A DNA stretch of 14,153 bases from an uncultured Rubrobacteraceae bacterium (GTDB lineage: Bacteria > Actinomycetota > Rubrobacteria > Rubrobacterales > Rubrobacteraceae), in contig CADCVI010000057.1 in NCBI GenBank assembly GCA_902806105.1, positions 1 to 14,153 on the forward strand, given 5' to 3'. A program made the translations under genes and the position numbers. This document shows positions 6,734-12,481 of the stretch, piece after piece. Below the pieces are notes generated by a model. The model made no database searches. It had not been told where the DNA came from and worked only from the letters and a program-made list of their open reading frames with translations. Each line of letters opens with the position of its first letter. The first letter of the stretch is position 1.

Positions 6734-7978
6734 ATGGGCGGGAGACGAGAGGCGGCCGGGAGGTTGTCTTTTTTCGTGCTGCTCGTCTCGCAGCTTTCGG
6801 CGACCGCCGGGTTCATGTTCGTGATGCCTTTCATGCCGCTGTACGTGCAGCAGCTCGGGGTGGAGGACGCGGGCCGGGCGGCGGCGTGGGCGGGGCTGCT
6901 GAACACGGCGACGGCCGTGACGATGGCGACGGCGGCGCCCGTGTGGGGGAGGCTCGCGGACAGGTACGGTCACAAGCCGATGCTGCTCAGGGCGACGCTC
7001 GCCGGGGCTGTCGTGGTGGGGCTCATGGGGCTCGTGACGGCGCCCTGGCAGCTTCTGGGGCTCCGGCTCTTGCAGGGGATGCTCACCGGCACGGTGGCGG
7101 CGGCGACGGTGCTTGCCTCGGCGACCGCCCCCGAGGGTCGGGAGGGGCAGCGGCTCGGCACGCTGCAAATGGTCATCTTTCTCGCGGCGGCGCTCGGTCC
7201 GTTTATGGGCGGTCTCTTCGCGGACCTGGTCGGTATCCGGGCCTCCTTCGGGGTGACGGCGGCGCTACTGGCGCTCTCCGGGGTGATGGTCATGTTCGGG
7301 GTGCGGGAGGAGAAGCCCGCGGTGGCGGATGAGGCTCGCGGAGACGTGGAGGAGAAGGGGGCGCTGCCCTGGCGGGTGCTCGTTCCGGTGCTCGGGGCGC
7401 TGTTCGTAGTGAACATCTCCATAACCGGCGTGGTCCCGGCGATGCCGGGCTTTCTCGGGACGCTCTCGGGGGATGGTGCGGGGGTGGCGTCGCTGTCCGG
7501 TCAGATTATCGGCGCCGGGGCGCTCGCCGCGGCGGTCGGCTCCATGCTCGGCGGGCGGCTCGCGGCGCGCTTCGGGGCACGCAGGGTAGTCGTGGTCGCT
7601 CTCTTGCTCGCGGGGCTCGCGTTCGTCCCGCAGGCCGGGGCGGAGAGCGTCGCGGCGTTCTGGGCCCTGAGGGTAGCTGCGAGCTTCGCCCTCGGCGTGG
7701 TTATACCGGTCGCCAACCTCGCCGTCCGCTCCTCCGTTGCCCCGGAGCGGCAGGGGGCGGCCTTCGGGGCCGCCGCGTCCGTAAACTCCGTGGCGTTCGG
7801 GCTGGGTCCCCTGGGCGGCGGCCTCCTCGCCGCTTCCTACGGTTTCGGGGCGCCGTTCGTGGTACCGGGATTCCTCCTCATCGGGACCTCCGCGGCGCTC
7901 GTCGTCGCTTCCGTTCTCGGCAGCCGCGGGAACACCAGGCTGCTAAAAAGCGTCCTCGCGCACCTCGCCGCCCGCTGA
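6734..7978 (+). CDS. MFS transporter, DHA1-type drug/metabolite exporter
   Basis: Seen: 414 residues from the chosen start, with about 12 membrane segments in two halves joined by a charged loop (residues 191-212, EEKPAVADEARGDVEEKG). Motif A is present between helices 2 and 3 as GRLADRYGHKPML (72-84). A degenerate copy occurs in the second half as GGRLAARFGARRVV (273-286). Both halves have conserved glycine-rich helices, such as ALGPFMGGLF and FGLGPLGGGLL. Known: DHA1 transporters exchange protons for drugs or metabolites across the inner membrane. Start: in-frame TTG 6692, GTG 6713 and ATG 6734 are possible. The extended -10 at 6693-6701 and the charged MGGRREAAGR start favour 6734, although no strong Shine-Dalgarno site is present. 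It stands alone, followed by a convergent HAD gene. No regulator lies next to it and the substrate cannot be inferred. Confidence 0.9.
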   Translation: MGGRREAAGRLSFFVLLVSQLSATAGFMFVMPFMPLYVQQLGVEDAGRAAAWAGLLNTATAVTMATAAPVWGRLADRYGHKPMLLRATLAGAVVVGLMGLVTAPWQLLGLRLLQGMLTGTVAAATVLASATAPEGREGQRLGTLQMVIFLAAALGPFMGGLFADLVGIRASFGVTAALLALSGVMVMFGVREEKPAVADEARGDVEEKGALPWRVLVPVLGALFVVNISITGVVPAMPGFLGTLSGDGAGVASLSGQIIGAGALAAAVGSMLGGRLAARFGARRVVVVALLLAGLAFVPQAGAESVAAFWALRVAASFALGVVIPVANLAVRSSVAPERQGAAFGAAASVNSVAFGLGPLGGGLLAASYGFGAPFVVPGFLLIGTSAALVVASVLGSRGNTRLLKSVLAHLAAR

Positions 7979-7985
7979 CCCCGCC

Positions 7986-8009
7986 GGGGCCGTGTTGCAC
8001 GGCGTCCCC
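7986..8009 (+). terminator. Hairpin after the MFS gene
   Basis: GGGGCCGTG (7986-7994) pairs with CACGG (7998-8002) and CCCC (8006-8009) around a TTG loop, with a three-base bulge. It starts eight bases after the stop at 7978. The upstream CCCC at 7979-7982 could compete for the GGGG arm. There is no T run, so function as an intrinsic terminator is only tentative. Confidence 0.35.
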
Positions 8010-8066
8010 TTCGTGGACGGCTTCCCTGCGTAAGGAAGAGACGCGGGAGAACCAAGGATAAGAGCT

Positions 8067-8780
8067 CTACGCGCCGAGCTTCTCCGCGAGCTCCAGAAAA
8101 TCCTCGGCGTTCACGTCGAACGAGGGGTCGGGGGGTTCGGGCCGCCAGTCGGGGCCCCATTCGAGGGGGCGGACGACGTAGGCGGTTCGGAGGCCGTGCT
8201 CGCGGGCGGCGCGCAGGTCGGAGGGGTGGCAGGCGACCAGCATGACCTCTTCGGGGCGCAGGCCGAGAAAGCCCGGCACCATGAGGTAGGTCTCGGGGTC
8301 GGGCTTATAGCGGCGGACGAGCTCGGCGGAGAAGATCAGATCCCACGGGAGCCCCGCCGCCTTGGCCATGTCGTTGAGGAGGGCGACGTTGCCGTTCGAG
8401 AGGGTGGTGATGGTGTACGCCTCCTTGAGGCGCGTGAGGCCCTCGACGGTGTCCGGCCAGGGGGCGAGGCGGTGCCAGGCCCTGTTGAGGTGGTCCCTGT
8501 CGGCCTCCGTCAGGCCCTCGATGCCGAACTCGACGAGAAGCTCTTCGAGGGAGGCGCGGTGAAGAGCGTCGAGGTTCCGCCAGGGGAGCTCGCCGCGCCT
8601 CACGCGGTCCATCGAGGGCGCGTATCTGCCCCGCCAGGCGTCGGCGAACGCGGGCCAGTCCACGTCTCCGAGGGACTTCTCGCGAGCGAGCGCCTCGCCC
8701 TCACGGATCACGGACCCTCGCCAGTCCACGACCGTGCCGAAGACGTCGAAGGCGAGCGCCTTCAAGGAGCCTGGATCCAT
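8067..8780 (-). CDS. HAD-superfamily hydrolase, haloacid dehalogenase type II-like
   Basis: Seen: 237 residues with the four HAD motifs in order: FDVFGTVVDWRGS (nucleophile D12), TLSNGN (S128, N129), RRYKPDPETY (K159), and VACHPSDLRAAREHG (D188). The helical cap lies between motifs I and II (about residues 22-108), as in L-2-haloacid dehalogenases (C1 cap). Known: this subfamily includes enzymes that hydrolyse L-2-haloacids through an aspartyl-ester intermediate, but many members act on phosphate esters or have no known substrate. Here motif IV reads CHPSDL where classic dehalogenases have a Ser-Asn-x-x-Asp pattern, so true dehalogenase activity is doubtful. The ATG at 8780 has GAGAGG a few bases upstream. 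It converges with the MFS gene and follows the unrecognised gene at 8867-9271 in the same direction, with a consensus -10 in the gap. Confidence 0.88.
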   Translation of the reverse strand: MDPGSLKALAFDVFGTVVDWRGSVIREGEALAREKSLGDVDWPAFADAWRGRYAPSMDRVRRGELPWRNLDALHRASLEELLVEFGIEGLTEADRDHLNRAWHRLAPWPDTVEGLTRLKEAYTITTLSNGNVALLNDMAKAAGLPWDLIFSAELVRRYKPDPETYLMVPGFLGLRPEEVMLVACHPSDLRAAREHGLRTAYVVRPLEWGPDWRPEPPDPSFDVNAEDFLELAEKLGA

Positions 8781-8830
8781 GAGCCTCTCACCCTATGCCT
8801 TCCTCATCTACCCACAGTGGACGAGGGTGG

Positions 8831-8851
8831 ATTATAGCGGCGCATCGCCGC
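8831..8851 (-). promoter_or_regulatory. Consensus -10 next to a perfect palindrome, upstream of the HAD gene
   Basis: On the minus strand a perfect TATAAT (complement of 8831-8836) is directly preceded by the palindrome GCGGCG-ATG-CGCCGC (complement of 8837-8851). The palindrome falls where the -35/-10 spacer would be, and no good -35 is present. Transcription would start near 8824 and give a leader of about 44 bases to the ATG at 8780. The palindrome could be an operator; alternatively it is a weak terminator for the upstream gene ending at 8867. Confidence 0.45.
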
Positions 8852-8866
8852 GCGGGCTCGGGCCGG

Positions 8867-9271
8867 TTACGGGCGCAGGCTTACCAGAGCGGGGATCGGG
8901 CCGGCCGCTGTACCGGCGGTCTCCACGAGGATACGGGTGAAGTCCTCCCTGTTGACGGTCAGGGGGGGTATGCCCGTGCGTCCCGCGATGTTCCGGGGCA
9001 GGGGGTCGATCATGACCCGCTCGACGTCGGCGCAGGGCCCGTAGAGCTCGGAGACGAGCTCCCCGGCCGTGGTCTCGCGGACCTGCCAGCCGGCGCCCAT
9101 CTCCTCTATACCGAGGAACAGCTCGGCCTCTTCCCGGAAGCAGAAGACCGCCAGGGCCCTACCGCCGCCGTCCGGGTCGATGGTCAAGACATCCGAATGG
9201 GAAACACCTTCCCTGGTGAGCGCCCAATATCTCGGACGCCTTGTCGTCTTCTCGGTCTCGCTCTCGAGCAT
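8867..9271 (-). CDS. Unrecognised 134-residue soluble protein
   Basis: I do not recognise a named family. Seen: no signal peptide or membrane segment. A basic N-terminus (TEKTTRRPRYWALTREG) is followed by a compact alpha/beta-looking core: ALAVFCFREEAELFLGIEEM (40-59), GWQVRETTAGELVSELYGPC (61-80) and VERVMIDPLPRN (83-94). The layout of strand, acidic helix 'FREEAELFL', then 'GELVSELYGPC...V.IDP' resembles small SseB-like or input-type domains only in outline. The ATG at 9271 has AGGGGAAAGAAG just upstream, a good ribosome-binding site, so the start is likely right. It lies 86 bases upstream of the HAD gene in the same direction; the promoter-like TATAAT between them suggests separate transcription. 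The coding pattern (third-position GC) and a clear ribosome-binding site make it a real gene; function unknown. Confidence 0.7.
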   Translation of the reverse strand: MLESETEKTTRRPRYWALTREGVSHSDVLTIDPDGGGRALAVFCFREEAELFLGIEEMGAGWQVRETTAGELVSELYGPCADVERVMIDPLPRNIAGRTGIPPLTVNREDFTRILVETAGTAAGPIPALVSLRP

Positions 9272-9518
9272 ATCTTCTTTCCCCTTTCCGGAGCACGAAC
9301 CTCATGTCCGTGTGCACGATCCCGGCATCCCCACCGCGCCGATCGTCTCCGTAGATGGCATTTTAACGCCCCGAGCCTGAGGCGAGAGCCCGCCCCGACG
9401 GCCCTGAACCAGAATGGCCCGAATTGTGCAGTAAGTATACGGCTCGCCGGTCGACCATACCACGCTGCGGAAGCGAGTCGGCGAAGAGGGTGAGGCACGG
9501 GCACGTTCGCGGTACGGG

Positions 9519-9547
9519 TGGACCTTCGGGTGGCACGGGCGCATAAT
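9519..9547 (+). promoter_or_regulatory. Sigma-70-like promoter of the LLM oxidoreductase
   Basis: TGGACC at 9519-9524 and CATAAT at 9542-9547 are separated by exactly 17 bases (four of six and five of six matches to consensus). Predicted transcription start is near 9554, giving a leader of about 32 bases to the TTG at 9586. This rules against the upstream in-frame GTG at 9553. Confidence 0.6.
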
Positions 9548-9570
9548 CACATGTGGCACGGAAGGCTTCG

Positions 9571-9577
9571 GGAGGGG
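9571..9577 (+). promoter_or_regulatory. Shine-Dalgarno site fixing the TTG start at 9586
   Basis: GGAGGGG, eight bases upstream of the TTG at 9586. It lies inside the frame if the GTG at 9553 were used, so it favours the shorter protein, whose N-terminus ([11 protein letters not shown]) is the normal first strand of this family. Confidence 0.7.
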
Positions 9578-9585
9578 TAGATCTC

Positions 9586-10356
9586 TTGTCCATAAGAGTA
9601 GGGGCGCAGATTCAGCCGCAGCACGCGGAGTACGGCCAGATGCGTGATGCGTGGCTCAGGGTCGAGGAAATAGGGGCGGACACGCTCTTCAACTGGGACC
9701 ATTTCTATCCGCTGTACGGCGAGCCCGAGGGCAAGCATTTCGAGTGCTGGACCTTGCTTGCGGCGATGGCGGAGGTGACGGAGCGGGTAGAGTTCGGGGC
9801 GCTCGTGACGTGCAACTCCTACCGGAACCCGCACCTCCTCGCGGACATGGCGAGGACGGTGGACCACATCTCGGGCGGGAGGCTCATCCTCGGGATGGGG
9901 AGCGGCTGGTTCCAGAAAGACTACGACGAGTACGGCTTCGAGTTCGGGACGGCGCCGGGTCGCCTGAAGGACCTCGACCGCTCGATGCCGGAGATAAAGG
10001 AGCGCTTGGGCCGCCTGAACCCCGCGCCCACGCGCGAGATACCCGTCCTCATCGGCGGCGGCGGCGAGAAGGTCACGCTCAGGATCGTCGCCGAGAACGC
10101 GCACATCTGGAACGGCTTCGGCGATCCCGAGGCTGCCGGCCGGAAGAGTGCAATTCTGGACGAGTGGTGCGAACGGGTAGGGCGCGACAAGGGCGAGATC
10201 GAGCGCTCCGTCCTGATCCAGCCGAACGGGATAAAGAACGCGGATGCCTACGTCGAGAACGGCATCACCCACCTCATGCTGGGCTTCTCCGGCCCCGACT
10301 ACGACCTCGCGCCCCTGAAGGAGCTTGTCGCCTGGCGAGACTCCCGCAACGGTTAG
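9586..10356 (+). CDS. LLM-class (luciferase-like) oxidoreductase, probably F420-dependent
   Basis: Seen: 256 residues, the short form of the luciferase-like TIM-barrel family. Conserved features include the first strand [12 protein letters not shown], strand-loop [12 protein letters not shown] (31-42), [12 protein letters not shown] (71-82), and [13 protein letters not shown] then FQKDYDEYG (96-117). Later come [20 protein letters not shown], where the glycine-rich phosphate-binding region is expected, and [12 protein letters not shown] near the end. Known: the 'VTCNSYRNP...[13 protein letters not shown]' arrangement is typical of actinobacterial coenzyme F420-dependent reductases or dehydrogenases; some members use FMN. 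Inferred: F420 use, because the host looks actinobacterial; substrate unknown. The TTG start at 9586 is chosen over GTG 9553 on promoter, Shine-Dalgarno and family grounds. It is a single-gene unit converging with the lipid operon, with a strong hairpin between them. Confidence 0.9.
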   Translation: MSIRVGAQIQPQHAEYGQMRDAWLRVEEIGADTLFNWDHFYPLYGEPEGKHFECWTLLAAMAEVTERVEFGALVTCNSYRNPHLLADMARTVDHISGGRLILGMGSGWFQKDYDEYGFEFGTAPGRLKDLDRSMPEIKERLGRLNPAPTREIPVLIGGGGEKVTLRIVAENAHIWNGFGDPEAAGRKSAILDEWCERVGRDKGEIERSVLIQPNGIKNADAYVENGITHLMLGFSGPDYDLAPLKELVAWRDSRNG

Positions 10357-10404
10357 GACCGGCGGCAGAGTCTTCGGTCCCCACGCTGTCCGGTCCTCTA
10401 CCCA

Positions 10405-10432
10405 TCCTTGCGGCGGATAACTGCCGCAAGGA
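10405..10432. terminator. Perfect 10-bp hairpin between convergent genes
   Basis: TCCTTGCGGC (10405-10414) pairs perfectly with GCCGCAAGGA (10423-10432) around an eight-base loop. It lies between the end of the LLM oxidoreductase (10356) and the end of pssA, whose stop codon (10435-10433) touches the hairpin. On the plus strand it is followed by a moderately T-rich stretch (CTATCTGCTCTTT); on the minus strand there is no T run. A terminator serving both genes is likely. Confidence 0.65.
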
Positions 10433-11020
10433 CTATCTGCTCTTTCCGCTCCCCGACGAGGCGGTCTCTCTGGTAGGGCGAACCGCCGTTTCGGGACGCG
10501 GCCGTTCCACGTTCCGCAGCAGCGCCCTGACGGAGGGGAAGGGTATGCGGCTGACCATCAACGCCCCGAGGGCGAGCGTGGCTGCCAGCGTCGGGACCGG
10601 TGGGGCCCCGGCGGCGGCGAGCAGGACGAGGGCGAGACCGGCGGGTGGTATGGGGAGGCCGAGGTAGCAGTCTTCCTGCTTGACCAGCGGGAACCTGGCC
10701 AGCCGCGCCGCGCCGCAGGCCAGAAAGACCGCGCAGGCGGCCAGGCCGACGTAACCCAGATCCTGCAACGTGCTCAGGTACAGGGCGAAGGCCGGGGCGG
10801 CTCCGAAGGAGACCACGTCCGCCAGCGAATCGAGGTTGCTTCCGAACTCCCCCTCGGTCGAGCAGAGCCGGGCGAGCGCACCGTCCGCGAGGTCCAGGCC
10901 AGCGGCCAGCGCGACGAAGAAGGCAGCTTCCAGAAAGAGGCCCTGGGCGGCGAGCGGCAGCGCCACGAAACCGGCTACCAGGTTGCCCAGCGTCAGCACC
11001 GAAGGCAAGATGCCGAGCAT
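10433..11020 (-). CDS. pssA: CDP-diacylglycerol-serine O-phosphatidyltransferase (phosphatidylserine synthase)
   Basis: Seen: 195 residues, several membrane segments, and the complete CDP-alcohol phosphotransferase motif: D43, D46-G47, A50-R51, G60, D64 and D68, in LDLADGALAR and FGSNLDSLADVVSFG. LGNLVAGF near the start and SFGAAPA after the motif are typical of bacterial type II PssA. The tail after about residue 165 is charged and not membrane-embedded. Known: it transfers phosphatidyl from CDP-diacylglycerol to serine at the inner membrane, making phosphatidylserine. The ATG at 11020 lies two bases after the psd stop, with GAGGA upstream inside psd, so it is translationally coupled as the last gene of the lipid operon. 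Other CDP-alcohol transferases (PgsA, phosphatidylinositol-phosphate synthase) share the motif, but pairing with psd strongly supports PssA. Confidence 0.94.
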   Translation of the reverse strand: MLGILPSVLTLGNLVAGFVALPLAAQGLFLEAAFFVALAAGLDLADGALARLCSTEGEFGSNLDSLADVVSFGAAPAFALYLSTLQDLGYVGLAACAVFLACGAARLARFPLVKQEDCYLGLPIPPAGLALVLLAAAGAPPVPTLAATLALGALMVSRIPFPSVRALLRNVERPRPETAVRPTRETASSGSGKSR

Positions 11021-11022
11021 CG

Positions 11023-11709
11023 CTAGCCGTTCCTCGAGAGATCCGCAGGCGCCCCGGAGGTAGGGGTATCGGTGGTTCCTCGGTATCTCGCTATGGGGGT
11101 CAGACCGGCGCGGACCCTGTCGCCGGGGGAGACGAGGGGCTCCGAGCCCAGGGGCAGGATCACGTCCGTGCGGGAGCCGAAGTGGATCAGGCCGATACGC
11201 GTGCCCGCCGCTACCTCGTCCCCCTCCCCGACCCAGGCGGAGATCCTGCGGGCGATCGAGCCTGCCTTCGGGACCACGACTGCCGCCGTCCCGTCCCCGT
11301 CCTCGATGACGAGCCGGTTGCGCCGGTTGCCCCCCGAGCTCTCGAAGAGCGCCGGGGCATACCCGCCCTCGATCTCCTGGAAGGACGAGATCCTGCCTCC
11401 CACCGGGCTCCGGTTGACGTGGACGTTGTGCAGGGAAAGGAAGGTGCTGATGCTCAGGCCCCGCCCACCGGGCAGCTCCGCCTCCTCTACCTCGTCCACG
11501 CTCTTCACGAACCCGTCCGCAGCGGCGTAGGCGACGCCCGCTTCGGCGGCGAGTCGCCGCTCCGGGTCCCTGAAGAAGGCCAGGACGCCCAGGGAGGCGA
11601 GCAGCCCCGCCCCGCCGAGCCTCGAACGCCCGAGGGCCAGGAGTAGTACGCCGAGCACGAAGGGCGGAAGGAAGTACCGCCGGGCGACGGCCCAGCCCCT
11701 CCGGGTCAC
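11023..11709 (-). CDS. psd: Phosphatidylserine decarboxylase proenzyme (short form)
   Basis: Seen: 228 residues, short-form Psd length. N-terminal membrane anchor (about 12-45), FFRDPERR (45-52), AADGFVKSVDEV with D65, SLHNVHVNRSPVGG with H94, H97 and N99-R100, and the self-cleavage site HFGSRTDVILP with G178-S179, where S179 becomes the pyruvoyl group. FGSRxDV is the usual cleavage-site form in short Psd proteins. Known: it removes CO2 from phosphatidylserine to give phosphatidylethanolamine at the membrane after self-processing into beta and alpha chains. The GTG start at 11709 overlaps the stop of the methyltransferase gene in GTGA, so the two are coupled; the frame stays open further upstream, but only as antisense-like shadow of that gene. 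The next gene is pssA. The C-terminal tail (TDTPTSGAPADLSRNG) is poorly conserved. Confidence 0.95.
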   Translation of the reverse strand: MTRRGWAVARRYFLPPFVLGVLLLALGRSRLGGAGLLASLGVLAFFRDPERRLAAEAGVAYAAADGFVKSVDEVEEAELPGGRGLSISTFLSLHNVHVNRSPVGGRISSFQEIEGGYAPALFESSGGNRRNRLVIEDGDGTAAVVVPKAGSIARRISAWVGEGDEVAAGTRIGLIHFGSRTDVILPLGSEPLVSPGDRVRAGLTPIARYRGTTDTPTSGAPADLSRNG

Positions 11710-12305
11710 GCGTCCTCGCCGAACTTCTCGCAGGCGAAGAGAAGGGCCGGCGGGACGTTGAGGGGCGAGAACCTCTGCCGTACCCTCCCGAAGAGCCGTT
11801 CCAGGTCCGGCAGTATGCGCTTCGAGTACTGGAGCACTAGCAGCGAGCCGCCGGGCCGCAGCGCGTCGCGGGCGGCCAGCAGTATCTCCTCCTTGAGCCC
11901 CGCCGGGAGCGTCGTGAAGGGGAGGCTGCTCACCACGGCGTCGGCCTTGCGCCCCGAGAGGTAGAGCTCGACGTTCTCGGCGGAGTCGTTGATTACGGTG
12001 AGGCGCGGGTCGGGGAGGCGCCGGGCCACCGCTTGGGCGAGGCGCTCGTCTACCTCGAAGGCGAGGAAGACGCCGTCCGGGCCGAGGCGCCTCAGGATCT
12101 CCTCCGTGTACACCCCGGTGCCCGTCCCGAACTCCACGACGATGCTCGCCCGCGAGAGGTCCTCCATGTCCAGAAGGTCCCTGACCGCCCGGTGGCTCGT
12201 CGGCCATACCGCGCCGACCCTCCCCGGGTGCGAGATCATGGACGCGAGAAAGAGCGCCCGACGGTATAGATCCTGGCCGAGGCGGGAGCCCGACTCCTTC
12301 AACAT
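11706..12305 (-). CDS. PmtA-like phospholipid N-methyltransferase (class I SAM methyltransferase)
   Basis: Seen: 199 residues from the ATG at 12305. After an N-terminal helix with FLASMISHPGRVGAVWPTSH comes SAM motif I VVEFGTGTGVYTEE, an acidic ribose-binding residue in FEVDE, NDSAENV, and the motif IV-like VVSSLPFTTLP. Known: the NP/HPGRVGAVxPTS lead, GTGTGVxT and SxLPF pattern fits Rhizobium-type phosphatidylethanolamine N-methyltransferases and their relatives, which also resemble KsgA-type RNA methyltransferases. Inferred from context: it methylates phosphatidylethanolamine made by the next gene, psd, with which it overlaps by four bases (GTGA). Start: a TTG at 12308 is directly followed by the ATG at 12305; GAGGGG (complement of 12311-12316) five bases from the ATG favours the latter. 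Whether it makes mono-, di- or trimethylated PE (phosphatidylcholine) cannot be read from the sequence, and RNA methylation is the main alternative. Confidence 0.83.
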   Translation of the reverse strand: MLKESGSRLGQDLYRRALFLASMISHPGRVGAVWPTSHRAVRDLLDMEDLSRASIVVEFGTGTGVYTEEILRRLGPDGVFLAFEVDERLAQAVARRLPDPRLTVINDSAENVELYLSGRKADAVVSSLPFTTLPAGLKEEILLAARDALRPGGSLLVLQYSKRILPDLERLFGRVRQRFSPLNVPPALLFACEKFGEDA

Positions 12306-12310
12306 CAATT

Positions 12311-12316
12311 CCCCTC
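12311..12316 (-). promoter_or_regulatory. Shine-Dalgarno site of the PmtA-like gene
   Basis: GAGGGG on the minus strand, five bases before the ATG at 12305 and only two before an in-frame TTG at 12308; the spacing favours the ATG. Confidence 0.6.
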
Positions 12317-12481
12317 TAGTCTTCCCGGTCTCCGAGCCGTACTCTGCCGGATCGGATACGAAGTTCGATCAGCCACTTCGGCGGAGTATAGGCTAGTGTC
12401 GGGCCGAATTTCGTAACCACGCCCACCGGTCTGTGCGCAGCTTCGCTGACCTCGCCGCGCATCCGGCTTACAATCCGCCGC
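12317..12481. promoter_or_regulatory. Divergent regulatory region between the lipid operon and the FAD monooxygenase
   Basis: This gap drives both directions. Plus strand: the promoter at 12446-12474 described separately. Minus strand: TATACT (complement of 12385-12390) is a -10-like hexamer with no good -35 at 16-18 bases; TTACGA (complement of 12411-12416) is 20 bases away. It would give the lipid operon a leader of about 70 bases. CGAACTTCG (complement of 12360-12368) is a small palindrome downstream of this -10 and could be an operator; this is speculative. Confidence 0.4.
12446..12474 (+). promoter_or_regulatory. Promoter of the FAD monooxygenase, positioned for a leaderless transcript
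   Basis: CTGACC (12446-12451) and TACAAT (12469-12474) are exactly 17 bases apart, four of six and five of six matches to sigma-70-like consensus. The expected start of transcription, six to eight bases after the -10, is 12480-12482, and the ATG is at 12482. The sequence between (CCGCCGC) has no Shine-Dalgarno site. Confidence 0.6.

Larger units (their letters stand above)
9272..9585. other. 314-base intergenic region between divergent genes
   Basis: No gene is supported here on either strand; the open frames lack ribosome-binding sites and family resemblance. The right part (9519-9585) holds the promoter and ribosome-binding site of the LLM oxidoreductase. On the minus strand TATACT (complement of 9434-9439) and TAAAAT (complement of 9360-9365) are -10-like but neither has a good -35, so the promoter of the gene at 8867-9271 is unresolved. 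No tRNA or small-RNA structure was recognised. Confidence 0.6.

Noticed and set aside
9302..9559. Open frames on both strands within the 9272-9585 gap as a small gene
   Set aside because: No ribosome-binding site, no recognisable protein, and they overlap the promoter of the LLM oxidoreductase.
11710..12207. Upstream extension of the phosphatidylserine decarboxylase frame
   Set aside because: The extension lies inside the methyltransferase gene in another frame and has shadow-like composition. The GTG at 11709, overlapping the methyltransferase stop, gives the normal short-form Psd length.
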